From NCBI RefSeq assembly GCF_007655135.1, contig NC_045131.1, forward strand, positions 5,084,001-5,148,000: DNA of 64,000 nucleotides, given 5' to 3'. Source of the stretch: Punica granatum. Its lineage: Eukaryota; Streptophyta; Magnoliopsida; Myrtales; Lythraceae. Positions 1-12,516 of this stretch are shown one piece after another (within the stretch, counting starts at the first letter, position 1; each line of letters begins with the position of its first letter). The notes beneath the pieces were generated by a model. It saw only the letters and a list, made by a program, of their open reading frames with translations, made no database searches and had not been told where the DNA came from. Made by a program: the position numbers and the translations under genes.

Positions 1-415
1 ACTTGAGGTCGATGACCCAAGGACTCAAGGAGGTTGAGGACCCAAGGAGAGCCAGAGGTCAAGGCCCCAAGGAGGAACGAAGGACTTGAGGTCGAGGACT
101 CAAGGAAGACTTGAGGTCGAGGACCCGAAGACCCAAGGAGAGTCGAAGGTTGAGGGCCCAAGGAGGACTACCCGAGGACCCCGGGAGAGCAGGAGGTCGA
201 GGACCCAAGGAGGACCGGAGGACTTGAGGTCGAAGAGATTAGGACCCAAGGAAGACTAGAGGTCGAGGATACAAGGAGGACCTTAGGTCAAGGACTTGAG
301 GTCTACTAGGACCTAAAGACCCAAGAAGAACTTGAGGTCTAGGACTAAAGGTTGAGGGCCCATGGTCGACAGATGACTTGAGGTCGACACGGGACCGGAG
401 GTCGATATTTGATAG
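1..415. repeat. Degenerate GC-rich minisatellite
   Basis: The first ~415 bases are built from imperfect repeats around the core words GAGGTCGAGGAC and CCCAAGGAGGA. Units of roughly 20-45 bases vary in length and sequence. Short open frames cross the array on the minus strand but only spell out the repeat, so I do not call a protein. The array probably continues left of the window. Confidence 0.75.
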
Positions 416-866
416 ACGACGTATTGGGTGGAAAAGAGTAAGGAATCCACGAGTAGGCATCCATGGGACCCTCAGTATTGCAACAAGTAGAGCCGGTCAT
501 GTAGAGACATGTGGCCCAAGCAAAATGATGTCGCATCAATAATAATAATAATAATAAATTATAGAAATGTATTAAATGTGACATTCTAAAAGTCGAAGAA
601 TGAAAGTCTCCATTTGTAGATTTTGTAAATGGCAAAAAATGGTAAATGTCCCAGCAATTATATATTACAAAGATTAATATAATCTTTTGTATCATTTACT
701 ATCAATTGAAAAATCATAATTTTCCACTTCAGTAATTGTATTATTAGTTTTAGTTATACTACTATGATAAACTAAATAATAAAGAAATTTTTTTCAGACC
801 CGCAGCCTCGTGCAAGTGTCGCGCCTTAGTTTAGAATAAACAGCTAGCTTGGGCTGCATAATATCT
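416..866. other. AT-rich spacer downstream of TSR3
   Basis: This stretch lies between the minisatellite and the TSR3 stop codon. It has a short AAT run near 538-557 and otherwise AT-rich sequence. It should contain the TSR3 3' UTR and polyadenylation region. I see no gene in it. Confidence 0.5.
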
Positions 867-1086
867 CTATTCACTCTCCTCCTCACTTTCCTGTAGAGTC
901 AAATGATTCATATTCCTCTCGAGAGGTGGAAGCCCCTCATCAGAATCAGAATTGGAATCCTCTTCGTCACTGAAAGATGCTGCCGCATCACCTGCATAGT
1001 CAGGTTCAACATGATCCGTTCAGTGGTAGTAAGACCAGATCTGCAATATCGTAGTGACTTTCTACCAAAATTATATATAAAAAAAG

Positions 1087-1121
<35 letters not shown>

Positions 1122-4100
1122 ATATTTCCAGTTTTAAACCAGAGAATAGAATCGCATTGATGAAAAGAAGTGCTGGGTTCCAGAAGAGTACAGGCTTCTA
1201 TATAGGACCCACTGAAATAAACTTTTTCAAATTTCGTCCGAAGCAAAAATAAGAGAGATTGCTGCACGCTCTAAGATCTTATTCCCTCTGCCTTAATCGT
1301 CTGGCAAAAGCCAAACGGCTATGACCACAGGGCACCAATTCCGACCCACACTTCATAAGCAACCAGTATGTTTTTTTCGGTTACAAGGAGACCCATGGGC
1401 CCAGCACAATAAAATAAAAATCCTAAATATTTAATAAAGGAACACAGGTACTCGCACCTGAGTATCAAACCTAGAATTTCTTGATTACCAAGCGAAAGAG
1501 TGCGCCACCGCACTACCCTCTTTGATAAAGCAATCGGTACTTTTTTCTTTCAAAATATGAAAAGGAACACTAACTAGTCAGCATCGAGAAGTAACTCTCA
1601 TGAGGAAGGAGATGATTCAGCATCAAGAAGTAACTCTCACGAGGAAGAAGAGATGATTTTCTAAAAATGTACCTTGATTATCCGAGGGAGCCTTGGGGTC
1701 CTGAGCCTGCTGAGAGAGCCAAGTATTTTGGACTGATATAATATCAGCGCCATTCTCACATTCAGAATAAGCCTTCAGAAGTTCCCTGTATCAATCCATG
1801 CCTCAAATACCAAATCCTTGCAAGCTTTGAAAATAGTCTACCAACAACTTCCTAGATTCACCATCTCATACCAACAGTCATAAGGCTTCCTATATTGCAA
1901 GCTGAGTCAAAATTTCTTTAGGCGGCTTGAAGAATATGACCTCCACACACACTTTCAGATTAAAGTAATTACAGGACCCGATTTTTCCGCTCAATTTTTT
2001 AGAAATTTTTTCATTTGCAGCTTGAAACCACTAACACCAGCGAGGAGAATGTCTGTGCTCAAACATCAGCAGAAAGGGGAAATAGAATACCTGTTTAGTG
2101 AAAGAAAAGCATGACCCCACTTGAACTTTCCTAACAACAAATGTGCAGTTTCCTCTTCACCACTGTCAAGGAAAGACACTAAACACTGTAAACACTAATG
2201 GCCAATGCTTGTGAGAGAATGTATTTCACAGCTCCATACATTAAAAGATAAAATTTCGAATAATTAAATTAAGCAAACACAGAATCATAACAAGCTCTGG
2301 TTAAATTTCATGCTGAGACCAAGGAAATGCGAAGGCACCACAAGTTGAGGATCCAATTCCAGTCAATATCCTTACTGGGTTTTCAAATGAAAGTTGCCAG
2401 GATGCATGCAACAGCTATACTAACAATATTGAAGCACTTTAACCTCCATTAAAAAAAAAATGCATAGCTTCCATTTGTTTGGATTGCTTTTTGAATAAAT
2501 AAAAGTTTTTAAAGGTATGACGGAAGAAGAAACATCTTGAACAATCTAGTTTGAGAAAATGAGAACGAAAATTGTACCATATAATTAGAGCAGCAGATAA
2601 AGCCTCCACGCATGATAGCTCACATGGTCGACCATAATTTACTGGATTTGCTGCCACCAGCCAAGGCACTGCGGTTTCATATAATTTGCCAGTTCCCAAA
2701 GGACAATATGAGAAAGAACTCCTTCCATGAAAATGAACAAGAAAAAAAAAAGTGCAGGAAAATGGAAAGCTAAGGATAATTTCGAGCACTGGATCAAGCT
2801 CCGACTAAAAACTGCATAATAAAGATCTCATAACACCAACACCTAAATAAATAATAATAATAGTTTACAGTATCAAAGTTCATACAGAGGCGTGGGGCAG
2901 CACAGTGGAGCTTCACAAAAGGTACATCAGCCAAGCGGGCCCATGAACAATCCACAACCGCCAGTCCTTTCCTCTTGATCAAGCTGTAATCTTCTCTTGA
3001 AACACACTGCTGCCCAACAGGACTGACCAATAACATTTATCAGATGCATTGCCATCTCTGTCTCATGACTTGAGATATTCTCACTATACAGCCATTTGAT
3101 TAGTAATTCACTGCATAGTCTTGATTTGTTAGCTGAAGGAGATAGCTAGCTAAACCACAAAATGGATGAACAGAGGAGTCTGAACAGTCAAATTAGTAGA
3201 AATTACCTCAGAGCTACACCGCCGAATCCACTATTTACTCGCATCTCCTGCAAAGAAATCTCCATCAATCAAACCAATCATCGAAAAATGGACCATCTCC
3301 ATCACTTCTTTAGCCGAGTTGGCATTTGCCTAAAAATTTAATGACTTGATATTCTATGAGATGCGCTAATCCACTTCGAGAAAGATATTCATAACACATT
3401 AAGTGGCTTTTTCAATATTCAATGAGCAAAAGTTGCAATCATCCCAAAGTACACAGTAGACACTGTAATTTGCAATCACACTTGAATTGATCTTCCACTG
3501 ATACCCTGTCCTTTGTAATCACGCTGAGTTCAACTTTTAATGCTCAAGGAAAATATTGTTTCTCATACTTTATTCTAACAGAGGGGTCATTTCCGTAGAA
3601 AGTCATGATGAAGGAAAAACCAGAAAAGAGTATGAAAAGAAGATACTTTCTTTCAATAGGCCAAATCTTGAAAGTTTGCGGCCTGTGCACTTTTTGGCAT
3701 CACATTGCCCAAAATCCTGTATCAGCAAAAAATGAGTAAGTTTTGTGATAAAACATCTATTACAGATCGCATTCAAAACTTAAAAAAGAAAGCCACGGAT
3801 TTTTTTATTGGCCAATTCAATTTCCAGATTCAGTAAGATACCACTACAAGGAAAAGTATGGGACACACACAAAAGCTTAAAACTGACAATGCTGACACAG
3901 AGGTAAAAGAAGAAAAATAAATACATGAGCTGTCATGGACAAGGAATCATCATTATGCACTCACTCAAGCTATCAATCTAACAAACTAGGACTAACAAAA
4001 CACATAACTTCTTGGATATCATGAAACAGTATGGATAAAGCATCATATGTTAACACGAATGCCCTGCTTTGGAAGGGATAATGCCAGTAAAGGCCGTGAA

Positions 4101-4698
4101 AACTTCTATGCACATAAATTAAATGAAGAGATAGTCCACCCAAGGAGAAGAGGACACACCCACATAGCAAGCTGAACTTTAGGCGTTGTAGACTCCTCTT
4201 CATTGGCTGCAAGCATTTAAAGATTGAACAATCCTATCAGATCAACTAACAAATAGAAACCAATCACCGCTGAGGCATTTCATCAAACAGTTGGAGCTCC
4301 CACGTCCCGTAAGTACCTATAGCTAAGATTACACAAGTTGGCCCTTTGTATCTGAAATATCATGACTCGCTTACAGTTCCAAAACTTCTTAGAGATCTAA
4401 AAATGTCAATTTCCCCCCGCAATGACTCGACTGAAGCGTAAAACCAGAAAAAGCTGTACCTGGGTCAGCTGGGAGAGACTCTTCATCCCTGAAAATAGTT
4501 GAAGAACAAACAAACCGTGACAACGAGCAAGACGTTGAATTGAAGTTCCTCATATTTTTCACACCATCAAGGGTAAGGTACAAAGGTGGGGTGCTCGACA
4601 GAATGTTTGACGTACCTGGGGATTCGATGGGTTCTACTGGATTGGCCTTTGTGGCTGTTATGATGGGTCTTGAAACGCCTAGGCTTATTATGGCCCAT
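867..4698 (-). CDS. TSR3: 18S rRNA aminocarboxypropyltransferase TSR3
   Basis: TSR3 adds the aminocarboxypropyl group to a hypermodified pseudouridine of 18S rRNA during small-subunit maturation. I read ten exons on the minus strand: 4698-4616, 4488-4460, 4206-4160, 3716-3647, 3247-3207, 3022-2886, 2668-2578, 2162-2091, 1785-1673 and 991-867. They give about 268 residues. Family hallmarks are the basic start [10 protein letters not shown], then [59 protein letters not shown] and [12 protein letters not shown]. The acidic tail ([19 protein letters not shown]) is typical of plant copies. The start at 4698 is preferred over an in-frame ATG at 4815 because family members begin MGHNK. All joins keep frame except exon 4 to exon 5: exon 4 ends one base too long before a normal GT donor. 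Either that is a one-base error in an A run or this allele is broken. Confidence 0.9.
1087..1113. repeat. (TA)n microsatellite
   Basis: An uninterrupted TA run in intron 9 of TSR3. The small peptides readable across it are artefacts of the repeat. Confidence 0.9.
1415..1526 (-). mobile_element. Possible tRNA-derived SINE in TSR3 intron 9
   Basis: On the minus strand this segment has a box-A-like stretch (TAGTGCGGTGGCGCAC) followed about 40 bases later by a box-B-like GGTTTGATACTC, the layout of a tRNA-derived SINE head. I found no target-site duplication or clear tail, so it may be an old fragment. It lies wholly within an intron. Confidence 0.35.
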
Positions 4699-5533
4699 GA
4701 GCTCCGACTCGAGAGCTGAAGCTGATCGGAGAGACTGCGCCAGAGGAGGCGGAAGAGTTTGCAGAGGCGAAGAAGGTGTTGCGGTTGCGGGCCCCTTCGC
4801 GGTTAACGGCGCCAAACTTTCGGTAGTCTTCCGAGCGACATACTCGACTAAGAAACATATGGAGCTCGAACCGAATAATTCCGTGCGGTGCGTTTTTAAA
4901 AATTTTTTAACTCAAATCAATTGAACGACATTTATTTTCAATTCAATTTTACAATCATTATTTTTTTTATTTTTAAAATTTTTTAATCATCCAATTTAAT
5001 TTTTAATATTAAATTTTTTCAATTATTCATTACTTTTTTACCATTTAACAACACAATAATTACGTAATCATTACTTTCTCTCAATTATTTATTATTTTTT
5101 ACATTTTTTCTCATAATTCAATAATACAATCATTACAAATCAATTAAAATCAAAATTCAATTCAACTCAACTCTAAATCTAAACGCTCTCTTAGCTTTTG
5201 GATACTAGGGATATATTCAAAAAGAAATTGGGAAAAAGCTATTTCCTCCTAGGGCTAATACACCGAATCCTCCTACTCCCTAGATTTGCATTTGCCCTCC
5301 CCTTCGGCACATTCGGCCATGAGCTGATGAGCATATACATGTAACCCGATCCGACCGGAAAAAAGGCCCAAGCTGTCGGCCCGTGAGAAAATGAGGCCTG
5401 CAAAAGAAAGCCCACCATCAAAGCAAGCATTTCCTTTTCCCTTCCAGACCATTTCCTTCCATTCACTGTCCTCTCCTCTCCTCAGCTCGTCTGCAACTGT
5501 CGATGGAAATCTGAACCGAGTTGATCGTAAAAG
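4699..5533. promoter_or_regulatory. Shared divergent promoter of TSR3 and MIC60
   Basis: Only 835 bases separate the TSR3 start (minus) from the MIC60 start (plus), so both promoters and both 5' UTRs must lie here. The middle (4900-5170) is very AT-rich, while both ends are more GC-rich. I see no single convincing TATA box. Confidence 0.55.
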
Positions 5534-8500
5534 ATGATCCGGTAAGTCACCATTGCCTGCAAGTCCATTGGAACTCCTGACAGTATAATCAAGGCTTCGT
5601 TCCTCGATTTCTCCTGATTTGACTCAGCTCAAATAGTCTCCGAAGCGCAGCTCGAGCTCCTGGAGCCGGCCGTGTTGGTCTCGGCATCATGGTTTAGGTT
5701 TTCTGGCATCGATAACTCGTTGTTTGGGATGTTTTCTGGGAGTTCTGATGAGCTTCATCGGCTTGGTTTATTTTGCATTTCCTTGGAGCAGTTTCGACTG
5801 GCTAAGTGACATTGTTGTTTGCAGGAAGGTTTTGGAGTTCTCTTTGCGTAACTCCAGTAGGAGGATTCCTGGGCAAATTCGCAGACAGGTGAGTACGCCA
5901 TGGTTTCTGCTATGTCCTCCGAGAGAATCTATCACTGCCTTAGCAAAAAAATCTTGCTTGCTTCATCTTCTTCTGTTTGATCACATATAATTGAAGGTAG
6001 TAAAAAGAATTTTATCCCTTGCTAGATCAGTGATGTAAGGTGCCCATTGAAGCTTTCTGCAATTTCCTTAAATTTCCATGTAAACTAGTAAGGGACAGAG
6101 AGGGAAAGTAAGGTTTCCGGGCAAAGAGGGCTGATTGCTAGATGTTACTCTAGTTGGTTTGTTGTATTAGCTCTTGGTACCTATTATAAGGTCGGCTCGA
6201 ACCATCAATATCCTAGAATTCTTTTTGAAATAAGTGTGCGATTTTTTTTGTGAAAAGACAAAAGTTCTGAAACATTCATCCTTTTACTGCTTCATTTTCG
6301 TCTCTTTGGTTGCCCCTAGATCATAGTGTCATCTGAAATATGCATGTTTCTGTATCACATAATTTAGCATCCCAACTGTATGCTCTTGTTCATTGTACTC
6401 AGCCTAATTCTCCCTCCCTGCCAATGTATCAGTAGCAAGGATAATATTTCTCTGTAAGATCTTCAAGAGATTTCTAATCCTTATGTTTTTGGTGCTCTAA
6501 ATGCAGCAGAAGCCCTCATATCTTTCCTCGAGAAAGGAATTTTCAACTGCATCTCCTCAGAATGCGTCCCCCAAACCTGGAACTGCAAGTAAACCTCCGG
6601 AATCAGGGAATTCTTTTTCGAAAGTTGTCATTGGAGGCATAGCTGTTGGCGCGGCTGTCCTGGCTGCTCATCAAGCTGGCTATCTAGACCAAATTCTTCA
6701 TAAGGAAAAGCAGGATTCTCAAGCTGAGGTTGGTCTTAATGATGAAGATCGAAGCACTGCCAGCCAGAAAGCAAAACCTTTCAGCCATAAGGTTGAGGAA
6801 AAGGTTCTACCCAGCATGGAAGTGCGGGATAAAGTGAGTCCAAACAAAGAGAATGTGAAGGAAAAGGGAGAGTCTCATTCAATTGCATCCACTTCTGAAG
6901 CACTTCATGATAGGCAGAATGAAATTCTGCCCCGTGCACAGGATAAGTCTGAAACTGCACCTAGTGAAGATAAGGTTTTGGACGAAGAGAAGTTGCATGC
7001 CAGCAGCATTATTTCAAATGATCACAGTACAGCTACTATAATATCAGCAGAAGAAAAACTTGATAGGGAAAGCCCAGATGCTAAGATTAGTGTGCAACCG
7101 AGTGAGGCAGGTCAAGTTTCTCATGCATCAACAGATGGTAGTTCAACTGCTGCAGACACTGAAGTTGAATCACCAGTACAGCATATCCTTGAAGAAGACA
7201 GAAAGGAGGTATATATGTTATTTTTCGTCTAATGAGTCATACTGATTGCTTTAGTTTGTATGCCATTGCACTTCCTTGTGAAACTAGTCCGCTTACTGTT
7301 AAAGGGCGTTTACATTAAGTTGCGTGCACCGTCCGTGTTTTCACCTTCAATTTGTTTTTCACATGTTTCTATCCTGAGGCGGGCAATACATCAGAATTCA
7401 GATTTGTGTAAAGATATTTATCTTATGCTAGTTGATGTTGCAAATTTAGCTTTTGAGATGTTTGGAGATGAGAAAGCTACATCTATTAGGAATATTGAGC
7501 ACACTTAATTAGTGACGGATCCGAAATTTTTTAACTTATAGTACTGTTGAAACTGTTGATGACATTTAAAAAATAGATGGTGAATAGTAAGACTAGAAGT
7601 TCTAATAATTTTATACCGACATGAAGTTGCTCGTGATAATAAATAGTTTTTTTTTCCATTCTTTATAATGCTGCTTGGATCATTCTCCTTCTTGTAAACA
7701 TTTGTGCATATTCTTGCAGGACTCACCCAGTGTCATAGAAACAGCAACCCCACTTTTGGATGCGTATCATCTGCGGGATAAGGACAATGAGAAATCTTCA
7801 GTGTATCTTAATGGAAATGGCGAAAGCGAGGTAGTATTTTACTTTCTATATTTTTCATTCATAAAGTCGGTTCTTAATTTTCGAGGCGATGTCTAATAAA
7901 TGTTTCATTTACTGTTTTTATTGGTCTAGAAGGCATTTGCTAGTGCAATGGAGGAGTTGGGTGAAGCTGCAGCATCCAAGGACGGAAAGCTGATTCTTGA
8001 TTTCTTACAAGCAATTCATGCTGCTGAATTGAGACAAGCAGAGTTGGATGCCCGTGCTTTTACAGAAGAGAAAAAAGCAATGAAGGTGCGGATGATTGAG
8101 TTTACCTGCTCATCCATCCCATTTTTGTTCTCCTTAAAAAAAAAAAAGCTGGGGTCAAGTTTCAAAACATTGTAGTTTTAAGAGATCATTTTCTTCTTCA
8201 GGAGAAGTATGAGAAGGAACTGAAGGATGCCATTGCCAGGGAACTGATGCATGCAGAAGAGGCTGCACTATTAGATAAGGTCATAGAAATTTTGTTTTTC
8301 TAATTCAGAGCAGCTTTATTTTTATTCCTGCCTTTGCAATACCAGCGCATCTTGTGTCACAGAATCGGTTGTGCTATGCCTCTTCCCCTCTATCAGAAAT
8401 TATCTCCATGATATCCTTCATGGCTTCTTTTTAGCTGAGTTCTATGGCACTTGAAATTTCACTTTACGATGTAGGAATTGAAAAGAGAGAGGGCAAAAGC

Positions 8501-10457
8501 AGCGGCTGCTATAAAGTCACTTCAACAGAAGTTGGAAGAGAAACACAAGATGGAGCTCGCGGAGAAGGTCTAACTCTGGTTTATATCATCAAAAACTTTT
8601 GCCTCTCTCACATTCCTCAGGACTGCAGCATCTCCTTTACTGATTTGGCACTGATCCTTCATCAATTGCAGGAGAAAGAAGCTGAACTGAAATTAAAAAA
8701 AGTGGAGGAACTATCGAAAGCAGAAATGTCTGCAGCAATTGCACGTGAAAAGGCCTCTCAGGTCGAGAAAATGGCAGAAGCTAATCTTCATGTAAGATGT
8801 CTGATAGAGCTTCATATAAGTTGCTTGTCTCAGAATTTCACGTGCATTGGTCAAATTTCTCAAGTTTTTTTTTCTTTTCAATGAGTATCTATGAAAGATC
8901 TTATTATCTCAACCATCAATAAATGGAGTGCTTCTTCTGACGTCTTCATGCAATATTATAGGGAAGCTTTCTTATGGTATGCCATTAGCATATGTCTTGT
9001 TGAGGACTGCATATATACTTCCACATTGTTTGCCTTGCTGTCCGCTCTCCTGGTTGCTATTAAATCCAAGAGAATTCACCAATCATTGTCAAGGCGAGAT
9101 GAAACCAGTTATCTGTTATGATTGTGTGAGACAGAAATCAATAACGCTACTAGTATGCCTGAACTGCATAAGAACACTCGATTTCAAATCTGTGTTGAGC
9201 ATTAAACATGCAGATCCGTTTCTGTTATAAATGACCGATGCATATGTTCAATTATTTGGCATCTGAAGACCAATATATCTTAGCTTTTACTTCTAGATAA
9301 ATGCCTTGTGCATGGCATTCTATGCACGATCTGAGGAGGCCCGCCAGAGTCATTCTGTTCACAAGCTTGCCTTGGTAAGTATCTTGCAAATTATTATCAG
9401 ATCTATGATGATATTTTTGCTTCACTTTCTGTGAAATCAATTTGCTTTCCCCACACATATGGTTCCACCAGGGAGCACTAGCACTAGAAGATGCTCTTTC
9501 CAAAGGACTACCTATTAAAGTGGAGATTGAAGCCTTGAGAACCTATCTCAACGGGATTGACAAAGATTCGGTTTTGGATTTGGTCTTGTCATCACTCCCT
9601 GAAGAAACAATTGATCATGGAACTGATACTGTATTGCAATTGAATCAGCAGGCTAGTTTTCTTTCTCTGATCCATTAATTTATGCTCTTTGATGCACTAG
9701 TATTCATCAAAGTTGCTATCTCTTGCATTTTATCATGTGGGTGATCTGGTTAAAAAATGTACGCCCTTCCCAATTATTCTGATAGGGGAACATATAATTG
9801 ATATAGTCCACCATAATTCACCATGTCTGATAGTTAATTTTCTTTACATGAAATTGTTCAATTCGGCTCAGATCAATTTCTCGTAGAAAATACTAATCTA
9901 TATCTATGTCTTGCAGTTTGATACATTAAAAGGTACACTGCGACACTTCAGCCTAATCCCGCCAGGGGGTGGTGGCATCTTGGCACATTCCCTAGCACAC
10001 ATTGCCTCCTGGTTAAAGGTAACTGAACCTGGAGATCCATTTGCCACTGCATTGAAAACATATCTTAAGAAAGTATGAGAATATTCGGGAAGTAGATAGT
10101 GTTATTTGATCTGGTAACTTCCTCCCACCCCTCTGATTATTAATGAGTCACCGTACTACTTTTTCGAACCAAAAGTTTAAGAAAATAGAGAAAGATACTG
10201 AATTTAATTGCTTGTGGTCGTAGGTTCGGGAAGCAAACTACTCAGGCAATGGGATCGAATCTGTTATAAGCCAGGTTGAGAGCTACTTAGCAGAAGGGAA
10301 ACTTGCGGAGGCAGCTGATGCCCTGGAAGAGGGTGTGAAAGACAGCCGAGCAGTGGAGGTAATCAGTTCATGGGTGAAGCAGGCAAGGAACAGGGCTATT
10401 GCCGAGCAAGCTCTTACTCTGCTCCAGTCGTACGCAACCTCAATCAGCCTCACATGA
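5534..10457 (+). CDS. MIC60: MICOS complex subunit MIC60 (mitofilin)
   Basis: MIC60 is the inner-membrane core of the MICOS complex that holds cristae junctions and contacts the outer membrane. Twelve exons stay in frame: 5534-5541, 5825-5888, 6507-7208, 7720-7830, 7930-8085, 8202-8279, 8475-8567, 8672-8791, 9297-9374, 9472-9651, 9917-10018 and 10224-10457, giving 641 residues, normal for the plant family. Residues 1-30 form an Arg-rich presequence (RRIPGQIRRQ). One membrane segment sits at about residues 63-84 (VVIGGIAVGAAVLAAHQAG). A long acidic Ser/Glu-rich linker follows, then a Glu/Lys/Ala coiled coil across exons 5-8 and the C-terminal mitofilin domain (FYARSEEARQSH; FSLIPPGGGGILAHSLAH). 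The first coding exon is only 8 nt. Intron 10 must use a GC donor (CAG|GCTAGT), since no GT at that point keeps the frame. Confidence 0.93.
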
Positions 10458-12491
10458 GGAACTAGCTTCCCGGTCGTTGGTCTTACCACTTCCCTTGCTG
10501 TGATATGAAAATAAATTCCACAAGGATATTGAATAGATCAATTTTGATGGTTTGGCTTGAAGAAGGCAAAGCCCGGGGAAGGATCGTCTCGGGACGTTGG
10601 TGCTTAGATTGTTCTGTAGGAAAACGACTTCGATTTTAACAGGAATCCAGAGGTTTACAGAGTTTTCCCCGTTGCAGTTCGGGAGACATCCCATTATAGA
10701 GCATTTCTTTGTCGCAATTCAGGTGCGTGTAATAAGTTGCAAGCGTCTTCGATCCAACTAGAGTACCGATGGAGATAATTTGTTGATGTGAACATCTTTC
10801 CACCTTTCATTTTCTTGATCTCTTTTCGAAGATTGAAACCCACGAGGAATTATTAAGACCGCCTGGGAGGCTGGGAGTTAAAATTTCTGAGACAACAGAA
10901 CAGTAGCTGAGGCAATTATGGGACGAAAAATGTTTTAATTATTGTGAGATTTTTTTAAAAAAAAATGTTTCTCAATTTTCAATTTTCAATAATTATATTC
11001 CCAGCATCTGCTCGTTACAAACATGTGCTTCGGCTTCGAGGTTCTCTAGTCTATTGGTTTCAGATGCAGCAGTAGACGGTCCTTTTCATGTATGGTACTA
11101 TGTATACAACGCGAAGATGGTATACAAGTAGTGCTGTTACGTGCCGTAACTGCATGCTGCTAGCACATCTCGATTCCTGAATTCCGAGCTAATGAGATTG
11201 CTATAGGCCAAGAAAGTGTCAACAACAGTCTTGTTCGAAATTCGGATGACTTTCTTTGTGAAATGACGACATCTTACTAGGAAGAAAGAGAGCAAGCCTC
11301 CCAACGTTACTAAAAGTACATTTGATGCCTGTCAAACTTGTATGTATGTCCAGTTTGCTGGAACATTAAGATACATGTGTGTGTGGATATTGCTAGAGTC
11401 CAAATCACGAAAGGTGAGACATCAGCTCTTCGAAATTCCAAGGGATAAAAAATTTAATATATAAATATATGTAAAATTAAGAACATGGACCAGCCTGCAT
11501 AGAGAGAGAAGACAGCCCAACTAACTCCAGCTCTGATTTTCATGTTCTCACGAATGAAGGCTTTTTTGGCATCTGTTAGAGTGTTAATATCGAGTACTTA
11601 TCAACTCTCGCAACTCCCACAATTTATTATTAAAATCTTCTCAATTTGCACCACCCATAAATATATGTAAATATATATACACACCATGATCCTTAATTAG
11701 AAATTGATTTTCTCGATACTTTTACGGTTTTACCTTCTCAAGTATCTTTACACGTATAAATATTTATCAGTTTTCTCTCGATTGATCGTGTAAACGAACA
11801 AAAACGTCGTCATAGGGACGGACGGAGGCACTATGTGATGATGATATTTTCAAATTTTAACTTGTCCCTAAATTTCTCATAAATCCTAGCAAAAGTTGAA
11901 AGTTTTTAACTTGCCCTTGCTCATAATGGAAGAATTCATGTTGCATTTTGAGCTTTAGAAATTCTGAGAATTAGTAAGAAATTGTCGATTTTTAGAATAG
12001 AATCACCTCAAAAATTTATTCGCACTCTAAAACTTAAAATTTTTGGTAATTTGAATATAATTTTCTTATTATTTGTAAACTTTTGCACACCGAACTTGCG
12101 CGATTGAGAATATCAAATCATTTGTTTTGGTGATAAAATCATTTTTTTACTCTCAACGTCCTAGATACAATTCATTATATTGCATTTGATACGGTTTTAC
12201 ATACTACAACTTCCGGCTTTGCCCCGGCGTGGTCAGTCTGACATCACATACGATAACAAGTAAGCACATAATGATAAGCAAAGCAGAAGGAAATATTACC
12301 ATCTCATTGGATAGCAAACGCACAATAAGCAAGCACAAGGAAATGTTACCATCACGATATTGTCCATTTTTGGGTTGGCTATGGCAACATCATGAATTAT
12401 ATAATTAATTAATTAATGACGTACAAAAATAATTAACTTTATTAGTTGTATCTTACTGTCTTTATATATCTCTAATTGTCTTTTCTTGCCC

Positions 12492-12516
12492 AAATAATAA
12501 TAATAATAATAATAAT
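12492..12516. repeat. (AAT)n microsatellite
   Basis: Perfect trinucleotide run in the MIC60-CSI1 spacer. Confidence 0.9.

Noticed and set aside
1..415. CRISPR-like array
   Set aside because: The repeats are degenerate with variable units and no unique spacers, in a plant nuclear context.
239..695. Minus-strand frames over the minisatellite
   Set aside because: They translate the tandem repeat or simple sequence and show no family motif.
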